Shown: one piece after another, positions 1 through 7,444 of the stretch
Layout: every line of letters begins with the position of its first letter
How positions within the stretch are numbered: position 1 is the first letter of the stretch
Translations under genes and position numbers: made by a program
Origin: Leucobacter ruminantium
GTDB taxonomy: Bacteria > Actinomycetota > Actinomycetes > Actinomycetales > Microbacteriaceae
Assembly: GCF_017565705.1 (NCBI RefSeq)
Contig: NZ_JAGDYL010000001.1
Coordinates: 186,001 to 250,000 of the forward strand
Reading direction: 5' to 3'
DNA length: 64,000 nucleotides
Notes under the pieces: model-generated
The model's database searches: none
Told to the model about the DNA's origin: nothing
The model's input: the letters and a program-made list of their open reading frames with translations, nothing else

Positions 1-120
1 GCGTGCGCCCACCGACCCGATCGCGTAGGCGAGCAGAATCGCCTTCACGAGGCCGAGGATGCGCGACACCATGGTGCCCGATGCCATCACCGCGCTCGCC
101 CGCAGGAGTCCGCCGGCCAT
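1..120 (-). CDS. murJ: MurJ/MviN lipid II flippase, N-terminus only
   Basis: The first 40 residues of a protein that runs off the window. It begins MAGGLLRASAVMASGTMVSR and continues RILGLVKAILLAYAIG, the conserved first-helix signature of the MurJ/MviN (MOP superfamily) flippase, which moves lipid II across the membrane for peptidoglycan synthesis. The ATG overlaps the TGA of the upstream FemX-like gene (TGATG), so translation is probably coupled. Both act on peptidoglycan precursors, which fits the pairing. Family call rests on a short stretch but the motif is distinctive. Confidence 0.75.
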   Translation of the reverse strand, partial: MAGGLLRASAVMASGTMVSRILGLVKAILLAYAIGSVGAR

Positions 121-1295
121 CAGTAGTAGGGATCCTTCTTGAGCGCGAGAGAGGCACGGCGGGCGATGCGGTCTCCGAGCTTCGACCAGATCGCGTAGGC
201 GCGGGGCTTCAGCGGCAGGTCGAATGCGCCGGCGTAGTCGGTGATCTCGGGCGAGAAGGAGCGCTTGAACTGCCCCACGCCGTGCAACGGATGGCCCTTG
301 TCGTCCGCGCGATCATTCGGCGGTGCGCCGCACAGATCGTGCACGGTCGCACCGCGCTCGTGCGCCCAGCGCAGCACCTCCCACTGCAGCGCATGCGAGG
401 CGCCGTATGCGGTCTTCGCGCGCACGGAGGCGCCGTCCTTGTAGGTGGTCTTGGCGCCGAGCCCCATCGCGAACGCGCCCGCGACGAGCCGCGGCTCGCC
501 CGCGGCACCCGAAGCGGTGGCGTCGGCGTCGGAAGGATGCGATGCTTCCTTCCCCGAGGGATCGGCGCGGTACGCGAGGAAGATCTGGCCGGACCCCTCG
601 CGCTCGAACGCCTGCCAGAACTCGCGATAGTACCCCTCCCGCCGCAGCACGAAGCGGCCCTCCGCCGTCTCGCGCAGCAGCCCGTAGAGCGCGGCGCAGT
701 TCTCGTCGGTCGCGGGGGCGCGTGTCACCTCGATGCCGTCGCGGCGGGCGCGGTTGATCGAGTTGCGGGCCTTCTTGCCGAGGCTCGCGAAGAGCGCGTC
801 CTCCACGGCGGAGGGATCGCCGAGGTCGACGAGCACCGTCGACGGATTCGGCACGATGCGCACCGTGTCTCGGTAACCGGCGGCGTGGATCGCTGCGCGC
901 GCGTCGAGTCCGAGGCGCGGCTCGATCTTCAGCAGGAAGGCTCCGCGATCCCTCGCGAAACGCGCGACCGCCGCCGCGACCTCGAGCACCGCCTCGGTGC
1001 TCTCACCGGCGGGCCCGGCCGGCAGATGCCACCACTCGCCGAGCAGCGGCACGCGCTTCGCGAGCACGCCGACGGCGATGGGCTGCCTGCCGGGCCGCTC
1101 CACCACGACGCGGTAGTCGCGGTAACGGCCCTCTCGGCGCTTCACGCCGAGGTAGGCGTCGCCCATCCAGACCTCGCCGCCGCCCGGGTTCGCCGCGACG
1201 AGCGCATCCCAGGAGGAGCGCTCGGCGTCGGTCGCGAAGCGGGCGGTGACGGCCTCGGCCGGCGCCGGGCCCCCGGAGACGAGGGATCCCTCCAC
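120..1295 (-). CDS. FemX/FemAB-like peptidoglycan aminoacyltransferase (GNAT fold)
   Basis: A 391-residue protein resembling the FemABX family, which adds amino acids from aminoacyl-tRNA to the stem peptide of lipid II. Visible family features are GKKARNSINRARRDG (basic loop between the two GNAT domains, about residue 175), LYGLLRETAEGRF, and the C-terminal segment with YGASHALQWEVLRWAHERG and LCGAPPN, then GVGQFKRSF, which closes the acetyltransferase fold. The start is GTG; it lies 4 nt after the RNase J stop with no clear Shine-Dalgarno, so it is probably coupled to the upstream gene. The murJ start overlaps its stop. Substrate (Gly, Ala or Ser) cannot be told. The palindrome GAGGGATCCCTC forms codons 2-5. 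Confidence 0.8.
   Translation of the reverse strand: MEGSLVSGGPAPAEAVTARFATDAERSSWDALVAANPGGGEVWMGDAYLGVKRREGRYRDYRVVVERPGRQPIAVGVLAKRVPLLGEWWHLPAGPAGESTEAVLEVAAAVARFARDRGAFLLKIEPRLGLDARAAIHAAGYRDTVRIVPNPSTVLVDLGDPSAVEDALFASLGKKARNSINRARRDGIEVTRAPATDENCAALYGLLRETAEGRFVLRREGYYREFWQAFEREGSGQIFLAYRADPSGKEASHPSDADATASGAAGEPRLVAGAFAMGLGAKTTYKDGASVRAKTAYGASHALQWEVLRWAHERGATVHDLCGAPPNDRADDKGHPLHGVGQFKRSFSPEITDYAGAFDLPLKPRAYAIWSKLGDRIARRASLALKKDPYY
1281..1292. repeat. palindromic copy of genome motif GAGGGATCCCTC
   Basis: Perfect 12-bp palindrome combining the over-represented octamer on both strands. It lies within the first codons of the FemX-like gene. Confidence 0.7.
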
Positions 1296-1299
1296 GTCG

Positions 1300-2976
1300 T
1301 TACACCACCACCACGACGGGCACGATCATCGCCTTGCGGCGCAGCTTCGTACCGACCCAGCGGCCGATGGTGCGGCGCACGATCTGCTGCAGCTGGTGGT
1401 GGTCGGTCACGCCGTCCTTCATCGCTGCCTCGAGAGCGTCGGCGATCTGCGGCTTGATCTTCTCGAAGACCTTCGCCTCCTCGGCGACGCCCTTAGCGTG
1501 GATGTCGGGGCCCGACACGATGTGCGCGGTCGTCGGCTCGACGACCGTGATCACCGAGATGAAGCCCTCCTCGGCGAGCGTGCGGCGATCGCGCAGATCG
1601 TCGTCGGTCACCCGACCGACGCTCTTGCCGTCGACGTAGATGAACTCGGTGTCGAGCTGGCCGACCGGCCTTGCGACGCCGTCGACGAGGTCGACCACGG
1701 TGCCGTTCTCGGCGATCACCGTGCGGTTCTGCGGCACGCCCGTCTCGATCGCGAGTGCAGCGTTGGCCACGAGCATGCGGTACTCGCCGTGGATCGGCAT
1801 GACGTTCTTGGGGCGCACGATGTTGTAGCAGTAGAGCAGCTCGCCCGCTGCGGCGTGACCCGAGACGTGCACCTTGGCGTTGCCCTTGTGCACGACGTTG
1901 GCGCCGAGCTTGATGAGGCCGTCGATCACGCGGTAGACCGAGGTCTCGTTGCCCGGGATGAGACTCGATGCCATGATCACGGTGTCGCCCTCGCCGACCT
2001 CGACCTGGTGCTCGCGGTTGACCATGCGGCTCAGCACCGCCATCGGCTCGCCCTGCGAACCCGTCGACATGTAGACGATGCGGTGATCGGGGATGTCGCC
2101 GCTCTTCTTGAGGTCGACCAGCACGCCCTCGGGCACCTCGAGGTAGCCGAGGTCTGCCGCGATCTTCATGTTGCGAACCATCGAGCGGCCGAGCAGCACG
2201 ACGCGGCGGCCGTTGGCGTGCGCGGCGTCGAGCACCTGCTGCACGCGGTGCACGTGGCTCGAGAAGCTCGCGACGACGACCTTGCCCTTCGTCTTCGCGA
2301 TGACCTGCTCGATGACGGGGCCGATGTTCTTCTCGAGCGGGGTGAAGCCCGGCACGTCGGCGTTCGTCGAGTCGGTCATGAAGAGGTCGACGCCCTCCTC
2401 GCCGAGCCGAGCGAAGGCGCGCAGGTCGGTGATGCGGCCGTCGAGCGGCAGCTGATCCATCTTGAAGTCGCCCGTGCCGATGACCAGGCCGGCCTCGGTG
2501 CGGATCGCGACCGCGAGCGCGTCGGGGATCGAGTGGTTCACCGCGACGAACTCGAGGTCGAAGGGGCCGTAGGAGACGCGGTCGCCCTCGGCCACGACGC
2601 GCGTGACCGGCCGGATGCGGTGCTCCTTGAGCTTCGCGGTAACGAAGGCGAGGGTGAGCTTCGAGCCGACGAGCGGGATGTCCTCGCGCTTCTTCAGCAG
2701 GTAGGGCACACCTCCGATGTGGTCCTCGTGGCCGTGCGTGAGCACGACCGCGACGATGTCGTCGAGGCGGTCCTCGATCTTCGTGATGTCGGGGAGGATG
2801 AGGTCGACGCCCGGGTGCTGCACCTCGGGGAAGAGCACGCCGCAGTCGACGACGAGCAGCTTGCCGTTGATCTCGTAGACCGTCATGTTGCGGCCGACCT
2901 CGCCGAGTCCGCCGAGCGGAACGATGCGGAGGGTGCCCGGTTCGAGCGCGGGCGGAGCGTAAGGGGGATTCGTCAT
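1300..2976 (-). CDS. rnj: Ribonuclease J (metallo-beta-lactamase/beta-CASP RNase)
   Basis: A 558-residue RNase J, the usual length for actinobacteria. The enzyme has 5'-3' exo- and endonuclease activity in mRNA turnover and rRNA maturation in the cytoplasm. Zinc ligands are visible as HGHEDHIGG (His81, His83, Asp85, His86) and GTGDFK. The beta-CASP domain includes MSTGSQGEPMAVLSR and HVSGHAAAGEL, and PIHGEYRML follows. The ATG (MTNPPYAPPALEP) opens the conserved GTLRIVPLGGLGEVGRN block. It is upstream of the FemX-like and MurJ genes and downstream of dapA, a gene order common in actinobacteria. The protein ends in an unusual run of valines (IVPVVVVV). Confidence 0.95.
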   Translation of the reverse strand: MTNPPYAPPALEPGTLRIVPLGGLGEVGRNMTVYEINGKLLVVDCGVLFPEVQHPGVDLILPDITKIEDRLDDIVAVVLTHGHEDHIGGVPYLLKKREDIPLVGSKLTLAFVTAKLKEHRIRPVTRVVAEGDRVSYGPFDLEFVAVNHSIPDALAVAIRTEAGLVIGTGDFKMDQLPLDGRITDLRAFARLGEEGVDLFMTDSTNADVPGFTPLEKNIGPVIEQVIAKTKGKVVVASFSSHVHRVQQVLDAAHANGRRVVLLGRSMVRNMKIAADLGYLEVPEGVLVDLKKSGDIPDHRIVYMSTGSQGEPMAVLSRMVNREHQVEVGEGDTVIMASSLIPGNETSVYRVIDGLIKLGANVVHKGNAKVHVSGHAAAGELLYCYNIVRPKNVMPIHGEYRMLVANAALAIETGVPQNRTVIAENGTVVDLVDGVARPVGQLDTEFIYVDGKSVGRVTDDDLRDRRTLAEEGFISVITVVEPTTAHIVSGPDIHAKGVAEEAKVFEKIKPQIADALEAAMKDGVTDHHQLQQIVRRTIGRWVGTKLRRKAMIVPVVVVV

Positions 2977-2996
2977 GTATTCCTTGCCTGCGCCCC

Positions 2997-3044
2997 GAGC
3001 CTGTCGAGAGGAGCAGCTGTCGTTCGCCCCCGTCCGACAGGCTC
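2997..3044. repeat. stem-loop repeat between dapA and rnj
   Basis: Inverted repeat GAGCCTGTCG / CGACAGGCTC with a 28-nt loop, in the gap between dapA and rnj. The same GACAGGCTC core occurs again near 14.85 kb, so this is a dispersed intergenic repeat; it may attenuate or process the dapA-rnj transcript. Confidence 0.6.
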
Positions 3045-3058
3045 AGGGGGCTGTTTCG

Positions 3059-4036
3059 TCAGCGGGTGGTGCCTGCGATCTTGGGCAGGGCACCGCCGGC
3101 GGCCGCGTTGCGGTCCGGCCTGAAGTTCGAGAAATCGACGCCCGGCACATCGTGCACGAGTGCGAGCTCGTCCTCGATGATGGCGGCCTCCCACTCCTCG
3201 GGGCCGACGAGCGGCAGGCGCACGCGCGGGCTGCCGATGCGGCCGAGGCCGTGGAGGATGTACTTCGCGGCGACCGTGCCCGGCACGTGGGTCATCACCG
3301 CGCGCACGAGCGGCTCGAGGTTCTGATGCGCGGCGGTGGCCGCGCGCAGATCGCCCGCGTTCACCGCGTCGACGATGGCCCGGTAGGGCGCAGCCGCGAT
3401 GTTCGCGGTGACGCCGATGAGCCCGGTCGCGCCGATCGAGAGCTCGGGCAGCACCGCAGCGTCGTCGCCGCAGAAGTACATGAGGTCGGTCTGGTTGAGC
3501 ACGCGGCTGACCTCGCTGAGGTCGCCCTTCGCGTCCTTGATCGCGAGCACGTTCGGGTGCTTCGCGAGACGCAGGATCGTCTCGTACTTGATCGGCACGC
3601 CGGTGCGGCCGGGGATGTCGTAGAGGATGACCGGCAGATCGGTCGCGTCGGCGACCATGCGGAAGTGCGTGAGCAGGCCGGCCTGGGTCGGCTTGTTGTA
3701 GTAGGGGGTGACGATCATCACACCGTCGGCACCGGCCTTCTCGCTGGCCTTGTAGAGCTCTATCGCGTGCGCGGTCTCGTTCGACCCTCCGCCCGTGATG
3801 ATCTTCGCGCGCCCGCCCGAGACCGACTTCGCGACCTCGACGAGCTTGATCTTCTCGGGGTCGGTGAGCGTCGAGGTCTCGCCCGTGGTGCCGGTGACGA
3901 CGATGCCGTCGGCGCCGCTCACGATGCAGTCGTCGATGTGCTTCTCCGTCGCGGCCCAATCGACCTCGCCGTCAGCCTGGAAGGGCGTAACGAGCGCGAC
4001 GAGCACCTGACCGAAGGGATTCTCTACCTGTGCCAC
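3059..4036 (-). CDS. dapA: 4-hydroxy-tetrahydrodipicolinate synthase
   Basis: A 325-residue DHDPS that condenses pyruvate with aspartate semialdehyde, the first committed step of lysine and meso-DAP synthesis. Catalytic residues in place are Tyr139 (PVILYDIPGR) and Schiff-base Lys167 (VLAIKDAKGD), with the GTTGE loop near residue 50. I chose the GTG start (VAQVENPFGQV) because it directly precedes the conserved N-terminus and because the hexamer TACCCT ends 6 nt upstream, as expected for a leaderless transcript; longer in-frame extensions are low-complexity and unlike the family. It lies upstream of rnj, with a stem-loop between them. dapB is about 6 kb away, so the pathway genes are split. 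Confidence 0.93.
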   Translation of the reverse strand: MAQVENPFGQVLVALVTPFQADGEVDWAATEKHIDDCIVSGADGIVVTGTTGETSTLTDPEKIKLVEVAKSVSGGRAKIITGGGSNETAHAIELYKASEKAGADGVMIVTPYYNKPTQAGLLTHFRMVADATDLPVILYDIPGRTGVPIKYETILRLAKHPNVLAIKDAKGDLSEVSRVLNQTDLMYFCGDDAAVLPELSIGATGLIGVTANIAAAPYRAIVDAVNAGDLRAATAAHQNLEPLVRAVMTHVPGTVAAKYILHGLGRIGSPRVRLPLVGPEEWEAAIIEDELALVHDVPGVDFSNFRPDRNAAAGGALPKIAGTTR

Positions 4037-4042
4037 TCGTCT

Positions 4043-4048
4043 AGGGTA
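4043..4048 (-). promoter_or_regulatory. putative leaderless -10 box of dapA
   Basis: TACCCT on the minus strand, ending 6 nt before the GTG start. No Shine-Dalgarno is present, so the transcript probably starts at or next to the start codon. Confidence 0.4.
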
Positions 4049-4114
4049 CCGGACGCGGGCTGACACCGGGTCCAGCGGTGGTGCCCGCGCGCCTCCGCTC
4101 CGCAGTCGTCTCGC

Positions 4115-4138
4115 CCCGTGCCCGTGCCCGTGCCCGTG
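4115..4138. repeat. CCCGTG hexanucleotide tandem repeat
   Basis: Four perfect CCCGTG units followed by degenerate copies (GCACGTGCCCGTGCCCG). This is simple-sequence DNA prone to slippage; it is outside any credible gene. Confidence 0.8.
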
Positions 4139-4236
4139 CCGCACGTGCCCGTGCCCGCGCCGCACGTTTCCCCGCAGGCCGCACCTGCGACATTCCCCTG
4201 CGCGCCTCGCCTCTCCCTCGCGCACGTGCCCCGCGT

Positions 4237-4296
4237 GCATCGACTTGACGCGTTCGGACCTCAAACACGCAGGAGACAGCAGCATGCGTCAAGTCG
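4237..4296. repeat. 60-bp stem-loop direct repeat, copy 1
   Basis: Contains 11-12 bp perfect inverted arms (CGACTTGACGC / GCGTCAAGTCG) separated by about 34 nt. A second copy with 51 of 60 identical positions lies at the 3' end of the DUF559 gene in the same orientation. The pair brackets that gene. Confidence 0.75.
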
Positions 4297-4551
4297 ACGC
4301 TCGCGCGGGGCGAGAGGAGTCGATCGAGACGGCGTAGGGGCGGCGCTCGATTCCACCCCAGCGGTGGCCCCGCGCCCCTCCAGTGGCTCCGGCGCCTGTG
4401 GGCTCGAATACGACGACACCGGCGAGGGATCGCGACGGATACCCCGAGCTTCTCCCCTCACAGGCCCGGTCCACCGGATAATTCGTGAGAAAAGGTCCTT
4501 CCGCCTGTGCATTACCCGCGCCGGTGGCTCAGCCTGGAGCACGATGGCAGC

Positions 4552-5592
4552 ATGCCCTCTCCTCCTGTGCCGCTTCCCTCGCACCTACGCGACCGCGCGT
4601 TCTCGCTCTCGGACGGCCTCGCCGCGGGTCTCACGATCCCTCAGTTGCGCCATTCGCGTCTCAGCGCACCGCACCGCGGAGTGCGCTCCTCTGCACCGTC
4701 GCCGCCGGAGCCCGAGCTGCTCTCGGAGTACACCGTCCGCACCGCGCAGGCCTATCTGCCACGGCTTCGCACACGCCTCGGCGAACTCTTCAGCCACACG
4801 ACGGCACTGGTGCTGCACGGAGCCCCGATCCGTTTCGAACGAACGCCGCCGCACGTGTCGATCCCCCTTCCCCACGGCCCGGCAAGATCCCCGGGCGTGC
4901 GGGGCCACAACTCGGTCGACCCGACCTCCGCTGCATTCGTCGCCGACGAGGAGCTCATATGCGATTTCCCGTGCGTGCCGGCTTCTGTGGCCCTGATACA
5001 GTCGGCGCCGCTGCTGGGCTTCCGCGAACTCGTCGTCGCCGTCGACCACCTGATCAAGTGGCGCGACAACGGGGCGACACCGCCCATCGTCGCGCAGGAG
5101 GACCTCCGAGAGACCGTCCGCACCGCATCCACGCGGGGCATTCGAAGGCTGCGACTGGCCGTTGATGTGGCACGCGTCGGGGCCGAGTCACGCGGCGAGT
5201 CCCTGATGCACTACGAGCTCGCGAAGCACGGCCTGGACCTCCTGGAGCTTCAGGCCGTGATCCACGACCGCGGCGGAGCCTTCATCGGTCGCTTCGACGC
5301 GTGCGATCGGACGTCGCGGAAGATCCTGGAGTACGACGGCGAGCAGCATCGCACGAGTCGCCGACAGTACCTGCGCGACATCAGGCGTCTGGAACGCGTC
5401 CGCGACGAGAAATACGGCGTGCTGCGGCTGCACAGTGAAGACTTCGCCGAGGACGCGATCGAAACGACGGCGGCCAGGATGCGCGACTTCCTCGGGGAGA
5501 CGGCGCGTCCCATCGACCCCGCTCTCGCTCGCTGCTTCGCCGAACCGGAGTGGCACGATCGTCCGAGTCGGGAAGCGAGCGCATCGACTTGA
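4552..5592 (+). CDS. DUF559-family protein (VSR-like nuclease fold), AbiEi-like N-terminus
   Basis: A protein of about 346 residues of a type common in Microbacteriaceae. The N-terminal part (PLPSHLRDRAFSLSDGLAAG) resembles the winged-helix region of AbiEi-like antitoxins; the C-terminal part has EYDGEQHRTSRRQYLRDIRR and YGVLRLHSEDF, the DUF559 core, which has a VSR/restriction-endonuclease-like fold. Whether it cuts DNA is unknown. I prefer the ATG giving MPSPPVPLP; an in-frame ATG lies 45 nt upstream at 4507. The last codons and the TGA stop lie inside the second 60-bp stem-loop repeat. It interrupts a core-gene region, and the flanking repeats suggest a cassette. Confidence 0.7.
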   Translation: MPSPPVPLPSHLRDRAFSLSDGLAAGLTIPQLRHSRLSAPHRGVRSSAPSPPEPELLSEYTVRTAQAYLPRLRTRLGELFSHTTALVLHGAPIRFERTPPHVSIPLPHGPARSPGVRGHNSVDPTSAAFVADEELICDFPCVPASVALIQSAPLLGFRELVVAVDHLIKWRDNGATPPIVAQEDLRETVRTASTRGIRRLRLAVDVARVGAESRGESLMHYELAKHGLDLLELQAVIHDRGGAFIGRFDACDRTSRKILEYDGEQHRTSRRQYLRDIRRLERVRDEKYGVLRLHSEDFAEDAIETTAARMRDFLGETARPIDPALARCFAEPEWHDRPSREASAST

Positions 5593-5640
5593 CGCGTTCG
5601 GCTCTCAAACCGCCGGAAGACAGCAGTACGCGTCAAGTCG
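5581..5640. repeat. 60-bp stem-loop direct repeat, copy 2
   Basis: Twelve-bp perfect arms (CGACTTGACGCG / CGCGTCAAGTCG). The left arm contains the TGA stop of the DUF559 gene. It may also terminate transcription, though no T-run follows. Confidence 0.75.
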
Positions 5641-5748
5641 GTGGCGCGGGCGGGCTCGGAGCGGCGCGGGCGGCTCGACGCGGCGCCGCCAAGGCGGGCG
5701 GGTTTGGCGCCGACCCGGCGCGACACGAGCGCCACCGTCAGCGGCCGC

Positions 5749-6306
5749 TCAGCGACGCACCCAGCGCTCGAAGCGGTAGCCGAGTCCGGTCTTGGAGACG
5801 AGCGGTTCCCCGGCCTCCGCGAGCTCCCACTCGGGCCCGATCTCGGGCGCGAAGGTGTCGGCGCCGTCGACCTCGAGGTCGATGCGCGTCACCGACAGCT
5901 CGTCGGCGAGGGGCATCGCCGCCCGGTAGAGCTGTCCGCCGCCGGTCACCCAGGCGATCTCGGGCGAGGGATCCCCCGCCTCGCCGTCGACCACGGCACC
6001 CGCCGCCCCGGAACCCCCGCCGCTCAGCTCGGCGACGGCGTCCTCGAGCGAGGCGACGACCCCGGCACCCGGGGCGTCGTACACCGGGTCGCGGGTCACG
6101 ACGAGGTTCCTGCGGCCGGGCAGCGGCCGGAACCGCTCGGGCAGCGACTCCCAGGTGCGGCGCCCCATGATCACGGGCGCGCCGAGCGTGACCCGCTTGA
6201 AATACGCGAGATCCTCGGGCAGATGCCAGGGCATGTCGCCGCCCCGGCCGATCACCCCCCTGCCGTCCGCGTCCCGGGCCTCGGCCCAGATCATGCCGAG
6301 CCGCAT
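5749..6306 (-). CDS. dfrA: Dihydrofolate reductase
   Basis: Reduces dihydrofolate to tetrahydrofolate with NADPH, regenerating the cofactor consumed by the adjacent thymidylate synthase. Family motifs are GMIWAEARD, the GDMPWHLPEDLAYFKRVT active-site block with the Asp/Glu-containing helix, VIMGRRTWESLPERFRPLPGR, and WVTGGGQLYRAAMPLAD. About 185 residues; a Gly/Ala-rich insertion (GGGSGAAGAVVDGE) in the middle is longer than usual. I chose the ATG preceded by GAGAAGGGG; an alternative ATG lies 21 nt upstream (6327), abutting a repeat. Probably cotranscribed with thyA across a 46-68 bp gap. Confidence 0.9.
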   Translation of the reverse strand: MRLGMIWAEARDADGRGVIGRGGDMPWHLPEDLAYFKRVTLGAPVIMGRRTWESLPERFRPLPGRRNLVVTRDPVYDAPGAGVVASLEDAVAELSGGGSGAAGAVVDGEAGDPSPEIAWVTGGGQLYRAAMPLADELSVTRIDLEVDGADTFAPEIGPEWELAEAGEPLVSKTGLGYRFERWVRR

Positions 6307-6326
6307 CGACCCCTTCTCGATTCTCA

Positions 6327-6358
6327 TTTCGACTCGCTTCGCTCGCTCAATGGGCGGG
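6327..6358. repeat. tttcgactcg-type intergenic repeat, single arm
   Basis: One arm of the repeat family found also near 27.6, 37.0, 40.4, 48, 52.3 and 63.2 kb. It fills the thyA-dfrA gap. Confidence 0.65.
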
Positions 6359-6373
6359 TAGCCTGTCGCATCG

Positions 6374-7183
6374 TCACACCGCTACCGGGGCCTTGATGCC
6401 CGGATGATGCTCGTAACCAACGAGTTCGAAATCGTCGAGGGTGTAGTCGAAGATCGAATCGGCCTTGCGGATCTCGATCCGCGGGTAGGGATAGGGATCC
6501 CTCGCCAGCTGCCGCTCCACCTGCTCGACGTGGTTGTCGTAGATGTGGCAGTCGCCGCCCGTCCAGATGAACTCGCCCGGCTCGAGACCCGCCTGCTGCG
6601 CGACCATGAGCGTCAGCAGGGCGTAGCTCGCGATGTTGAACGGCACGCCGAGGAACATGTCCGCGGAGCGCTGGTACAGCTGGCACGAGAGCCTGCCGTC
6701 GGCCACGTAGAACTGGAAGAACGCGTGGCACGGCATGAGCGCCATCTCGTCGAGATCGGCCACGTTCCAGGCCGAGACGATGATGCGCCGCGAGTCGGGG
6801 TTCGACTTCAGCTGCTCGATCACCTGCGAGATCTGGTCGATGTGCTCGCCCCCGGGGGTCGGCCACGACCGCCACTGCACGCCGTAGACGGGTCCGAGGT
6901 CGCCGTTCTCATCGGCCCACTCGTCCCAGATCGTGACGCCGTGCTCCTTGAGGAACGCGATGTTGCCCTCGCCGCGCAAGAACCACAGCAGCTCGACCGC
7001 GACCGATTTGAAGTGCACACGCTTCGTGGTGATGAGCGGGAACGACTCCGAGAGGTCGTAACGGATCTGCTTGCCGAAGAGGCTGCGCGTGCCGGTGCCC
7101 GTGCGGTCGCCCTTCGGCGTTCCTCGCTCGAAGATCTCGCGCAGCAGGTCTTCGTAGGGGGTGGGGATCGCGTTCGCAGTCAC
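6374..7183 (-). CDS. thyA: Thymidylate synthase (ThyA)
   Basis: A 269-residue ThyA-type enzyme that methylates dUMP to dTMP using methylene-tetrahydrofolate. Catalytic Cys152 is in [14 protein letters not shown]; other signatures are [51 protein letters not shown] and DCHIYDNH. The start is GTG ([14 protein letters not shown]). TAGAAT ends 6 nt before the start and there is no Shine-Dalgarno, consistent with a leaderless transcript. dfrA follows in the same direction, the standard folate pairing. Confidence 0.96.
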   Translation of the reverse strand: MTANAIPTPYEDLLREIFERGTPKGDRTGTGTRSLFGKQIRYDLSESFPLITTKRVHFKSVAVELLWFLRGEGNIAFLKEHGVTIWDEWADENGDLGPVYGVQWRSWPTPGGEHIDQISQVIEQLKSNPDSRRIIVSAWNVADLDEMALMPCHAFFQFYVADGRLSCQLYQRSADMFLGVPFNIASYALLTLMVAQQAGLEPGEFIWTGGDCHIYDNHVEQVERQLARDPYPYPRIEIRKADSIFDYTLDDFELVGYEHHPGIKAPVAV

Positions 7184-7189
7184 CCTGCG

Positions 7190-7195
7190 ATTCTA
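7190..7195 (-). promoter_or_regulatory. putative leaderless -10 box of thyA
   Basis: TAGAAT on the minus strand, 6 nt before the GTG start of thyA. Confidence 0.45.
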
Positions 7196-7243
7196 CCGCC
7201 GCGGTACTCGGCGGGGGCTGGGCGGCGAGCGGGTGGGACTCGC

Positions 7244-7255
7244 GAGGGATCCCTC
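7244..7255. repeat. palindromic copy of genome motif GAGGGATCCCTC
   Basis: Perfect 12-bp palindrome upstream of thyA, outside any gene. Confidence 0.7.
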
Positions 7256-7284
7256 ACGGAGCGCCCACCCGCTCCTCCCGGCTA

Positions 7285-7444
7285 GGGCGTGTCTCGCAAA
7301 CCCTCGCCTACTGCGCGCGCCCGTTCGGGGCGCCTCGCTGCGTTGTCGTCGTCAGATTTACATCCAGCAAACCGTCCTCCTCCGCCTTGCGAGGCACCCC
7401 GCCCAAGCGCTGCTCGCAACGGCAACGATTTACGAGACACGCCC
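7285..7444. mobile_element. MITE-like element, 160 bp, with 16-bp terminal inverted repeats
   Basis: Ends are GGGCGTGTCTCGCAAA and TTTACGAGACACGCCC (one mismatch as inverted repeats), flanked on both sides by TA, as in the TA-targeting IS5-type subgroups. There is no coding capacity; an internal GCCTCGC/GCGAGGC pair makes a nested hairpin. The right end plus the flanking TA forms the TAG stop of the amino-acid permease, so insertion probably reset that protein's C-terminus. Classification as a MITE is inference; no transposase is in the window. Confidence 0.65.

Larger units (their letters stand above)
4037..4551. other. intergenic region with hexamer repeats and a stem-loop
   Basis: A gene-free stretch between divergent dapA and the DUF559 gene. 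It holds a CCCGTG tandem repeat, the first 60-bp stem-loop repeat, one GAGGGATC octamer, and a possible -10 hexamer GATAAT at 4477-4482 for the DUF559 gene. Short reading frames here are compositional artefacts. Confidence 0.6.

Noticed and set aside
1246-3123. Long plus-strand frames over rnj, pnp, the APC permease and amidase
   Set aside because: They are antisense to well-supported genes, Arg/His/Asp-rich or compositional, and have no recognisable domain; a consequence of high GC.
4115-4165. CCCGTG repeats as coding or CRISPR-like
   Set aside because: Simple hexanucleotide tandem repeat in a gap; frames through it are low-complexity.
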